Source: Longimicrobium sp.
Lineage (GTDB): Bacteria; Gemmatimonadota; Gemmatimonadetes; Longimicrobiales; Longimicrobiaceae
Direction of reading: 5' to 3'
Length of the DNA stretch: 64,000 nucleotides
Assembly (NCBI RefSeq): GCF_036388275.1
Contig: NZ_DASVSF010000022.1
Location: forward strand, 1 to 64,000
Shown: positions 36,105 to 43,856 of the stretch, one piece after another
Numbering within the stretch: the stretch's first letter is position 1
Layout of the letters: every line of letters begins with the position of its first letter
Program-made: the position numbers and the translations under genes
Notes under the pieces: model-generated
Told to the model about the DNA's origin: nothing
The model's input: the letters and a program-made list of their open reading frames with translations, nothing else
Database searches by the model: none

Positions 36105-37268
36105 TCACGCTCCCGCCGCCGCGAGAACGACCAGCAGCCCACGCTCCACCCCCAGCGCGCCGCCGTCGTTGCTGTACCACTCGTCCAGCGTGTGGATGCC
36201 GCCCGAGTCGCCGCCCACGCCCATGGCGATGGAGGGAATCCCCAGCGCCATCGGCACGTTGGCGTCGGTGGACGAGCCTACTAGCTCCGGCGGCGATCCC
36301 AGCGAGCCCGTGATGTCCATGGCGGCGCGGACCAGGGGATGGCCGGCCGGCGTCTCGCCCGACGGCCGGTCGCCGATCACCGTCACCTTCAATCGCAGCG
36401 GCTCCGTCCCCATTCGCCGCGACCCGTTTTCCTCGTCCACCGCGCGCGCCAGCACGCCGCGCACGCTCTCCTCCATCCGCGCGAGCGCATCCGCCACCTC
36501 GCTGCGCATGTCCAGCTCCATCCACGCGGACTCGGGGATGGCGTTTACGCTGCTCCCCCCCGCCATACGCGCCACCGTCAGCGCCGATCGCTGCGGCTCC
36601 GGCCTGGCCAGGGTGCCGATCTCCGCCGCCGCCGCGCCCAGCGCCACGATGGGGTTGGCCGCGCCCCGGTCGGACCACGAGTGCCCCCCCGGCCCGGTGA
36701 CCTCCACCCGCAGCCGCCGCGAGCCGATGGCCCGGTGGACGATCCTGCGCATCCCCGACCCGTCCAGCGCCACGAACGCCGCCGCCTGGCGCAGCGGCGA
36801 ATCCTCGCGGAAGAGGTGCTTCACGCCGCGCAAATCGCCGATCCCCTCTTCGCCCACGCTGGCCGCGAAGACCACGGGACGCTGCGCCGCGGGGCCGGAT
36901 TCCGCGAGCACGCGGGCGATGGCCAGCATCCCCGCAAGCCCGCGGCAGTTGTCGGTGATCCCCGGCGCGTAGATCCGCTTTCCCTCGTGCCGGGGCGTAA
37001 CCTCCGTGCCCGCGGGGAACACCGTGTCCAGGTGCGCCGCCACCACGACGGGGGCGCCGTCCGCGCCGTCCGCCGCCCAGGTGCCCACCACGTTCCCCGC
37101 CTCGTCGGCCCGTACGTCCGCCAGGCCGATGGCGCGGAACCGCTCCAGCACCCACGCGGCGCGTTCCGCCTCGCCGAAGGGCGGGGCGGGGATGGACACC
37201 AGCCGCAGCTGCTCGCGAAGGATGTCGGCGTCGGCGTGGTGCACGCGCGCGCGCAGCGGAAAGAGCAC
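36105..37268 (-). CDS. M20 family metallopeptidase
   Basis: About 387 residues, probably a cytoplasmic di/tripeptidase or acetylornithine-deacetylase-like enzyme. Dinuclear-zinc motifs: VVAAHLDTVFPAG, TDNCRGLAGML (bridging aspartate), SVGEEGIGDLRG (Glu-Glu) and DSGGIHTLDEWY near the end. The dimerisation domain carries VTGPGGHSWSDRGAANPIVA. The frame is open to 37358, where TTG-ACA is itself the -35 of a likely minus-strand promoter; GTG at 37268, after the inferred start of transcription, is preferred, with GTG 37244 as another option. Substrate unknown. Confidence 0.88.
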   Translation of the reverse strand: MLFPLRARVHHADADILREQLRLVSIPAPPFGEAERAAWVLERFRAIGLADVRADEAGNVVGTWAADGADGAPVVVAAHLDTVFPAGTEVTPRHEGKRIYAPGITDNCRGLAGMLAIARVLAESGPAAQRPVVFAASVGEEGIGDLRGVKHLFREDSPLRQAAAFVALDGSGMRRIVHRAIGSRRLRVEVTGPGGHSWSDRGAANPIVALGAAAAEIGTLARPEPQRSALTVARMAGGSSVNAIPESAWMELDMRSEVADALARMEESVRGVLARAVDEENGSRRMGTEPLRLKVTVIGDRPSGETPAGHPLVRAAMDITGSLGSPPELVGSSTDANVPMALGIPSIAMGVGGDSGGIHTLDEWYSNDGGALGVERGLLVVLAAAGA

Positions 37269-37329
37269 AGAGTGACGGGTAAGGTTGCGCAGAAAAAACC
37301 GTCCAGGTGCGGGAAGCGTGAGAGCGCGG

Positions 37330-37358
37330 ATTCTGCCGTACACGCCCCCTCCTGTCAA
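37330..37358 (-). promoter_or_regulatory. Promoter candidate for the M20 peptidase gene
   Basis: On the minus strand, TTGACA (37358-37353), 17 bp, CAGAAT (37335-37330). Spacing is ideal, the -10 matches four of six. It argues against any start codon upstream of about 37323. Confidence 0.5.
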
Positions 37359-37472
37359 ACCGCGGGCCGTCCGCCTCGCCCCGTTTCGCGCCGCCCGCGC
37401 GTGCGTTACGTTCTACGCGTTCCGATGCGCGGGCCACCCGCGCCAATCAATCCCGCGCACCACCGCCCGGCC

Positions 37473-38738
37473 ATGCAGCAGAGCGAGTTGATCCACGACT
37501 GGAACACCCTGCACGGGTCGTTCGACTGGGGTACCCGGCGCGGCGTTCAACTGAACGACGAAACGCTTCGCGACGGGCTGCAGTCGCCGTCGGTGACCGA
37601 CCCGAGCATCGAAGACAAGATCCAGCTCCTGCACCTGATGGCCGAGCTGGGCATTGCTTCCGCCGACATCGGGCTGCCGGGGGCGGGGCCGCGCGCCGTG
37701 CGGGACGTAGAAGCGCTGGCCCGCGAGATCGTCACCAACCGCCTGCGCATTGAGCCCAACTGCGCCGCCCGCACCGTGCGCGCCGACATACAGCCCATCG
37801 TGGACGTGTCGCAGAAGGTGGGGATCGCCATCGAGGCCGCCACGTTCATTGGCTCGTCCCCCATCCGCCAGTACGCGGAAGACTGGACGCTCGACCGGAT
37901 GCTGCACGCCACCGAGGACGCCGTCTCCTTTGCCGTCAGCGAGGGGCTCCCGGTGATGTACGTGACCGAAGACACCACCCGCGCCAGTCCCGCGACGGTG
38001 AAGGCGCTGTACACCACCGCCATCGAGTGCGGAGCGCGCCGCATCTGCGTCTGCGACACGGTGGGCCACGCCACTCCCCACGGCGTACGCCAGCTCATCC
38101 GCTTCGTCCTGGACGAGATCGTCAAGCCGTCGGGCGAGGACGTGAAGGTAGACTGGCACGGGCACCGCGACCGTGGGCTGGCCGTTACCAACTGCCTGGC
38201 GGCCATCGAGGAGGGCGCCCACCGCATCCACGGCACCGCGCTGGGCATCGGCGAGCGCTGCGGCAACGCCGAGATGGACCTGCTGCTGGTGAACCTGAAG
38301 CTGCTGGGACTGCACGACTGGGATGTTTCCCGCCTGAACGAGTACGTCACCCTGGCGTCGAAGGCGTGTGAAGTGCCGCTCGCCTACAACTGGCCGGTGT
38401 TCGGCGAGGACGCGTTCCGCACGGGGACGGGCGTGCACGCGGCGGCCATCATCAAGGCCGAGGCCAAGGGCGACGCCTGGCTGGCGGACCGCATCTACTC
38501 CGGCGTTCCCGCCGGCTGGTTCGGGCTGCACCAGGTGATCGAGATTTCGCCCATGAGCGGCATCAGCAACGTGCGCTACTGGCTGAAGGCGCACGGGTAC
38601 GGCACCGACGAGGCGCTGTGCGCGCACGTGTTCGAGGCCGCCAAGACCTGCGACCACACCTTCTCCGACGACGAGGTGCACGCCCTCTGCCGGTCGTACG
38701 CCGGGGGCCGCGAGCCCTCGGCCGCGGCGGCGGACTGA
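37473..38738 (+). CDS. LeuA-family (isopropylmalate/homocitrate synthase-like) enzyme without regulatory domain
   Basis: A 421-residue DRE-TIM metallolyase that condenses acetyl-CoA with a 2-oxo acid. The signature LNDETLRDGLQSPSVTD is at ~27-43, with VDWHGHRDRGLAVTNCLAA (metal histidines) at ~230 and GIGERCGNAEMDLL at ~265. Unlike full-length leucine-pathway LeuA there is no C-terminal allosteric LeuA-dimer domain; the chain ends shortly after a small helical part (CDHTFSDDEVHALCRSYAGG). So it may be a feedback-insensitive isopropylmalate, citramalate or homocitrate synthase. The substrate cannot be decided from the sequence alone. It is divergent from the M20 gene. Confidence 0.88.
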   Translation: MQQSELIHDWNTLHGSFDWGTRRGVQLNDETLRDGLQSPSVTDPSIEDKIQLLHLMAELGIASADIGLPGAGPRAVRDVEALAREIVTNRLRIEPNCAARTVRADIQPIVDVSQKVGIAIEAATFIGSSPIRQYAEDWTLDRMLHATEDAVSFAVSEGLPVMYVTEDTTRASPATVKALYTTAIECGARRICVCDTVGHATPHGVRQLIRFVLDEIVKPSGEDVKVDWHGHRDRGLAVTNCLAAIEEGAHRIHGTALGIGERCGNAEMDLLLVNLKLLGLHDWDVSRLNEYVTLASKACEVPLAYNWPVFGEDAFRTGTGVHAAAIIKAEAKGDAWLADRIYSGVPAGWFGLHQVIEISPMSGISNVRYWLKAHGYGTDEALCAHVFEAAKTCDHTFSDDEVHALCRSYAGGREPSAAAAD

Positions 38739-38864
38739 TCGTCGTCTTCGATGTCGGGCCGCTTCGGTCTGCATGAACGCGTGCGTTGGAGGGTCTGCCG
38801 CACGCACGCGCTTTCCTGACCCGTACCGCACGTCCACGAGCGACACGTCCACGAGCCACCCTCG

Positions 38865-40557
38865 TCACCCCTGCGACGCCGCGCAGCCGGCGTGATGGCC
38901 TGCCGACGGCCGGTCCAGCGCGGCGAGCACCGTCCGCACGCCCCGGGGCTTCAACCGGGCGACGTTCCTCGCCGCTTCCGACGACCCCGCCGCCGCGGCG
39001 CGACGGAACCACTGCATCGCGGTTCCCTCGTCCGCCGTGACACCCAGCCCCCGCTCGTACAGAACGCCGAGTCCGTTCATGGCGGGGGCAGAGCCCGCGC
39101 ACGCGGCCTGGAGGAACCAGGCCCGCGCCTGCCCGTAGTCCCTCGGCACGCCCACCGCGCCCTGGTACACCCTTCCCAGCGCGTCCATGCCCAACGGTGA
39201 TCCGGCCGCCGCGGCCCGGCGATACCAGCGGATCGCCTCGGCTACGTCACGCCGCCCGTCCACCCCCTGCTCGTGCATCCACCCGATCTGGGCCAGGGCA
39301 TCCACCGATCGTAGCCTCGACCGCGTTCCGGTACCACTCCAGCGCCAGTGAGTCGCTCTGTTCGATGCCCAGGCCCGCGCGGTAGTGCCTGGCCAGGTTG
39401 CGCATGGCTTCGACATCACCCAGCTCCGCGGCCTCCGTATACCAGTGCCGCGCCCAGTAGTAGCGCGCGTGCATGCGTTGGTCGTTCTCGTACACGACGG
39501 CCAGGGCGTTCATCCCGCGGGGGTCTCGCTTCTTCTTGGCAGCCTCGGACAGCCAGCGCATGCCTCGCACGGAGTCGCGCGCCGCTCCCTCTCCGCTCAG
39601 GTAGGCGATTGCGAGGAACGACATCGCTTCTGGCTCGCCCTCGCCCGCCGCTCGTTTGAAGTAGGCGACGGCGGAATCATGGTTTCCGTCGTGGCAGAAC
39701 GACTTCGCCTGGGCCAGGGCCGTCGCTGCGTCGGACGGGCTTTCCGGTTCCATGGAAACCGCCGCCAGGGGACGGTACGCCGCCGGGCGCTGTGTGCCCT
39801 CCGAAGTACAGTCACCGAGACGGAGCCCATCTACGAGGACGGGCTCAGGCGGAGGCGAAGCCGGCGAATCGATCACCGTGGCCGCGAGGGCGGCGGTGAG
39901 CGCGAGGACAGCGGCTGCCGGAGCCGCGATGCGGGCATAGCGGCGGAAGCGGGATACCAGGACGATTTTCCCGGGATCGACATCTTTCCGGTGCAGCAGT
40001 TCAAGGATCTCGCTCTCCGCGGGATGCTCCAACCTCAACGCCATGCGCGCGCGCTCGAACGCGTCCTGCACCGACCGCCCGGTCGCGATGGCGCTGTAGA
40101 ATTTTGCGTTGAAGGTGATCGACGCATCGTCCGAGATGCGGTCCCGCGCGCCGATCGCGCATCCCACCACTTCGCAGATCGCCTCTGCTTGCGCGCGCGA
40201 ATGGCAGGCGGTGAGCACCACGAGCCGGATGGCGCCCACGTCCTTTTCGAACAGCTCCCGCAGCACCTCCGTGTCGACCGGGCGCGGAGTCAGGCCGTCG
40301 GCACCCGTCAGCACCAGCCCCTGGCTTCCGCCGTGACCGCTGAAGTGAACGATCTGCGGACGCGTGTCTTCCAGTTTCTGCTGCAGGTCGCCAGTACGGG
40401 TGGCCAGCCGCCAATCGAATTTCAGCAGGTTGCCGAACACGGCGGCGTCCACCCGTTTCTGGATCTGCCGGACTTCCTCGTCCAGCCGCAGCCTTGGATG
40501 AGGGGCCGACAGGGACGTAGGATCGGCGGCGAAGAAGAGGACTTTGACCTTGCTCAT
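38865..40557 (-). pseudogene. CHAT protease with TM segment and Sel1 repeats, interrupted by a frameshift
   Basis: Reads as one gene of ~564 codons split by one frameshift near 39304-39308. Part 1 (40557 to ~39308): CHAT caspase-like protease with His75 in HFSGHGGSQG and Cys118 in VVLTACHSRAQAEAI, TM segment ~209-228 (PAAAVLALTAALAATVI), then Sel1 repeats (VAYFKRAAGEGEPEAMSFLA, GMRWLSEAAKKK, ALEWYRNAVEA). Part 2 (~39310 to 38865) resumes the repeats without a gap: VDALAQIGWMHEQGV, AIRWYRRAAAAGSPLGMDAL, GTAMQWFRRAAAAGSSEAAR. Removing one base after GAGGCTACG rejoins them. It could be a real mutation, sequencing error or recoding. If translated in frame 1, the CHAT domain would still be made with three to four Sel1 units. 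Confidence 0.8.
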
Positions 40558-40756
40558 GATCTTCCACGGGGGAGGGGAACGGGCACGCAGGAGATATCGT
40601 CGGGCGGGAGGCCAGGAAATCGCACGGGGGGTGGCGGATCAGGTGCCCTCATGCGGCAGGGAAGGGTGTTGCCTCGCACCAGCCTTCCCGGTTCTCTTGA
40701 GCAGACGCGGCGAACGAGGAGCGGGCGCCCTGGAATCTTCGGAGGGGGAGCTGATG

Positions 40757-41119
40757 ATGGCGGACAGCGTGAGCGTCGAGGTGGTGGGCCTGCCGTACTG
40801 CACGACGTGCCAGAAGGCGGTGGCGTACCTGGAGGAGCGCGGGGTGGCGATTCAGAACTTCCGCGACGTGAAGACGCAGCCGCTCTCGCGCGCCGAGGTG
40901 GAGGAGCTGGCGCGGAAGGTCGGTGGCGCGGAGAAGCTGTTCAGCAAACGCGCGATGAAGTACCGCAAGATGGGCCTCCACGAGCAGCAGCTCTCAGAAG
41001 ACGACCTCCTGCGGCACATGACGGAGGAGTACACCTTCATCACGCGCCCCGTGATCGTCCGCGGCGATCGCGCGACGGCGGGGTTCTCGGCCAAGCGGGT
41101 GGACGAGCTGGTCGGGTGA
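40757..41119 (+). CDS. ArsC/Spx family thioredoxin-fold protein
   Basis: A 120-residue protein of the ArsC/Spx/MgsR superfamily. The N-terminal redox motif is LPYCTTCQKAVAYLEERGV, a CxxC as in Spx rather than the single cysteine of glutaredoxin-linked arsenate reductases. The C-terminal part has TRPVIVRGDRATAGFSAKRV, the RP-x-V motif of the fold. So it may be a redox regulator or reductase; arsenate use is not shown. ATG at 40757 lies six bases after GGGGGAG; ATG 40754 is adjacent. It is divergent from the CHAT-Sel1 gene and not obviously related to it. Confidence 0.85.
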   Translation: MADSVSVEVVGLPYCTTCQKAVAYLEERGVAIQNFRDVKTQPLSRAEVEELARKVGGAEKLFSKRAMKYRKMGLHEQQLSEDDLLRHMTEEYTFITRPVIVRGDRATAGFSAKRVDELVG

Positions 41120-41358
41120 GGACGGCCAGTGTCTGACCAACTCCGCTCGCGGCACGGAGCGGCTATGCCGTGAGAGTGCGCAAGGATCCGGCGCTGGGGC
41201 CGACGTGTGGCGAACCTACCGCCGCTGTGCGAGTGGATGCGCCCCTCCGGCCACCCCACGCAATCATGGGTAAAATCGAGTCCCGGGACCATCCAATTGA
41301 ATGACGCCTCGATGCAATCCTCGACGAGGCGGCTTCATTCACCCGGAGTGACAATCCC

Positions 41359-42960
41359 ATGCCAACCCATGAGGAACGTGCCGCGCCTGGCTCTCCCAAG
41401 GACGGTTCTGACAGCGTCGATCCTGATGCCGTAGGCGGCCAGCTTCCTGTGACCGTCGACGACCTTTCGGCCCGTGGGGGGAAGCCACGGTTCGGAATGG
41501 TGACACCCCGCGCGGGTGCACCGCAGGAGGGCAGGATCGTAGAAGTGCAGTTCCGTCCCGGTGCAACCCGTCTCGCAACTGCTCTCGCATCGAATGCAGA
41601 ACGCTTACTGGAGGAAAACGACTTCAAAGACGTCGGCCCCGGAGGCATGGCGGTACGTACGGTACTGCTTCGCCACCAGCTGGTGGAGAGCAGGCCCAGC
41701 TTTGCCCAGCGGTTCATCCGGGCCGAGGAAAAGCAGCTGGCGGAGAACGCGGCGGCCGGTGCAGCCGATCTTTCCGACGCGCTCGCCGGGCTACCCTCGT
41801 TGCGGAACTTCGTGCGGCTCCAGTTCCCTAGCGCGGAAGCGGCGGCTGACGCGGCGCGCGATCTCAGGCTCCAGCCGGAGGTGGAGAAAGCCGTCGTGGT
41901 TCCACGCACGATTCCCCCTACCGTGTCCCCGCTGCCCACCGACCCGTTCATCGGCACTCCGGAACAGGGTGTCTCCAGGGATCCGCTGACCCAGCACCAG
42001 CCGCAGTGGTACCTTCACCGCACTTCCGTACTCGAAGCATGGGGGCTGGGGGCGCGCGGCGCGGGCGTGGTGATCGCCGCTATCGACTGGGGGTTCCTCA
42101 CCAGCCATCCGGAGCTGGCACCGCGCCTCGACATGAGGAAAGCGTATAACGCGATCGATCACGACGACGCTGTCGACGAGGGAACGTATATCGGCCACGG
42201 CACCGCTGTGCTTGGGTTGGCCGGGGCAGCGGGGGACGGCGCCGGCATGGCGGGCTACGCCCCCGAAGCATCGCTCTGGCCGATCCAGGCGGCGATCGGC
42301 GGCCGGGCGGGGGCCGACGGCGGGTGGCACGATGCCATCATGCACGTAACGGGGGAAGACAGCGGCGGGCGGCGAAAGGTGATTATTGTCGAAGCCCAGA
42401 CGGGGGCGCTAGGGAACTGCGAACAGATCCCATCCACCCATGCAGCCATCCGCTGGGCCATTGCCCACGGCGTCGTGGTCTGCGTACCCGCGGGGAACGG
42501 CGGCAAGCCGGCGGATCTTGCGGACGACGGTGCCACCCACTTCGACCGCACGGGCTCCATCCTGGTGGGCGCAACGTCATGGGACGCCGTGGTGAACCGC
42601 CCGTGGGTGGACAGCAACTGGGGACCGGCGCTCGTGGTTTCCGCGCCCGGTGACCCCGAGCACGACGTCACCTGCTGGGACGACGGCTACCATACCGACG
42701 GATTCGGCGGTACTTCGGGCGCCGCGGCCAAGGTGGCCGGGGTGGCGGCGCTGATGCTCTCCGTCAACCCGACGCTGTCGCCCGGGCACATCCGCGAGAT
42801 CCTGCACCTGACGGGCACACCGATCCAGACGGACCCGCAGGCTCCGGAAAAGCAGGCCGGCGTTTTCCTCGATGCCGCGGCGGCCGTTCGCGAGGCCCTC
42901 CGCCGGCCGGGAGCCCGAAAGGCAGAGGCGGCCCCGCCCACGCTCGGAACGGCGGTCTGA
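41359..42960 (+). CDS. S8 (subtilase) family serine peptidase without signal peptide
   Basis: A 533-residue subtilisin-fold peptidase. No export signal is present, so it is probably cytoplasmic. Residues ~45-220 are a non-catalytic N-terminal region (EVQFRPGATRLATALASNAE) that may be an inhibitor-like prodomain. Catalytic residues: Asp243 in VVIAAIDWGFLTS, His280 in YIGHGTAVLGLAG, Asn380 in VCVPAGNGG (oxyanion) and Ser453 in FGGTSGAAAKVAGVAAL. The aspartate motif DWG and the serine motif GTSGAAAK depart slightly from the usual DTG and GTSMAxP. It ends at a perfect bidirectional terminator facing the unknown 263-residue gene. Confidence 0.92.
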   Translation: MPTHEERAAPGSPKDGSDSVDPDAVGGQLPVTVDDLSARGGKPRFGMVTPRAGAPQEGRIVEVQFRPGATRLATALASNAERLLEENDFKDVGPGGMAVRTVLLRHQLVESRPSFAQRFIRAEEKQLAENAAAGAADLSDALAGLPSLRNFVRLQFPSAEAAADAARDLRLQPEVEKAVVVPRTIPPTVSPLPTDPFIGTPEQGVSRDPLTQHQPQWYLHRTSVLEAWGLGARGAGVVIAAIDWGFLTSHPELAPRLDMRKAYNAIDHDDAVDEGTYIGHGTAVLGLAGAAGDGAGMAGYAPEASLWPIQAAIGGRAGADGGWHDAIMHVTGEDSGGRRKVIIVEAQTGALGNCEQIPSTHAAIRWAIAHGVVVCVPAGNGGKPADLADDGATHFDRTGSILVGATSWDAVVNRPWVDSNWGPALVVSAPGDPEHDVTCWDDGYHTDGFGGTSGAAAKVAGVAALMLSVNPTLSPGHIREILHLTGTPIQTDPQAPEKQAGVFLDAAAAVREALRRPGARKAEAAPPTLGTAV

Positions 42961-42997
42961 TCGCCAGGGTGGCGCCGATCGAGGCCGGCAAGCGACG

Positions 42998-43034
42998 AGG
43001 CAGGGCAAAGGATCGCTCCTTTGCCCTGCCTTTT
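42998..43034. terminator. Bidirectional intrinsic terminator
   Basis: A 15-bp perfect stem AGGCAGGGCAAAGGA with TCCTTTGCCCTGCCT, loop TCGC, then TTT. It separates the subtilase gene from the convergent gene ending at 43039. Confidence 0.92.
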
Positions 43035-43038
43035 GAGG

Positions 43039-43830
43039 CTACATGGAAGCCTTGGCCGTCTTGCAGTACTCCATCCCTGTCGGGGGCGCCGTGCCCACGT
43101 CGGCCGGCCCCCGCTCCGGCAGGAGGCCGTCGTCCACATGCCTGATGCCGAGCAGGGGGTAGAACGCCGCGAAGTGGTGCCGCGTCTCCTCCGCGGTGAG
43201 GTTCGGGTTCATCTGAGGAGGCAGGCCCTTCTCGGTCACATAATACACCTTGAGCGCGAAGGTGTTGTCGTCAGTGCCAGGCTCAGGCATCACGTGCCCG
43301 AGCCTCTCGAGTGGCACGTCCGCGTCGTCGTCGGGATGCGTACCAAGTGGAGTCCAGTCCAGCACGTCGGGCACGTTCTCGATGTGGAACGTAACCCGGT
43401 GCGCCATGAAATACCTGCGGCCCCTCAGCGTCCACTTGTGGGCGGTGTCAGCCCCGACGGACGGCAGCTGCCCGCTGTGGATGGTGACCCGCGAGATCAC
43501 CCCGTCGGGGTTCTCCCCCGTGACGAGCTCCGGCAGGACAAGGCTGTCTGTAAGGTCGCTGAGATTCACGATCAGCGCCTGGCGCCGTACCGCCTCCGCA
43601 GGGGTGAGTGCGTCGTCGGTGGACGGCATCGGCTTCCCCAGGGAAAGCGCCCATCCCTCCAGCGGTGCGAGCTGCAGTCTCCCGTCCCGGTCCCTGTACA
43701 CCAGCCGGGCGAGGTGCTGGTGATCCGGGCCGTGGCCGGCCGTACTCGGCATGAGGACGTGAACGGCCCCATCATTCCGGCTCGTCACGAAGAGGCACAT
43801 GCAGTTGAAGTCGATCTTCAGCGTGGGCAT
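43039..43830 (-). CDS. Protein of unknown function, operon partner of TPR-CHAT
   Basis: A 263-residue protein I do not recognise. GGGAGG lies seven bases before the ATG at 43830 and the CHAT gene ends 26 bases upstream, so the two are one operon. Features: IDFNCMCLFVTSRNDGAVHV at the N-terminus (two closely spaced Cys), LMPSTAGHGPDHQHLARLVY with several His, a central region with strand-like repeats (YFMAHRVTFHIENVPDVLDW), an Asp-rich loop (THPDDDADVP) and a C-terminal GMEYCKTAKASM. No signal peptide or membrane segment. The repeated His/Cys suggest a metal or ligand site, an inference. Confidence 0.75.
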   Translation of the reverse strand: MPTLKIDFNCMCLFVTSRNDGAVHVLMPSTAGHGPDHQHLARLVYRDRDGRLQLAPLEGWALSLGKPMPSTDDALTPAEAVRRQALIVNLSDLTDSLVLPELVTGENPDGVISRVTIHSGQLPSVGADTAHKWTLRGRRYFMAHRVTFHIENVPDVLDWTPLGTHPDDDADVPLERLGHVMPEPGTDDNTFALKVYYVTEKGLPPQMNPNLTAEETRHHFAAFYPLLGIRHVDDGLLPERGPADVGTAPPTGMEYCKTAKASM

Positions 43831-43856
43831 CGGAACCTCCCATCGGGTTGACTGAT

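Noticed and set aside
35477..36142. Minus-strand frame encoding an RSY tripeptide repeat
   Set aside because: It only translates the 9-bp DNA repeat; no start signal or conserved protein was seen.
40544..40756. N-terminal extension of the ArsC/Spx-like frame
   Set aside because: The extension has no similarity to the family, and GGGGGAG before 40757 gives a standard-length protein.
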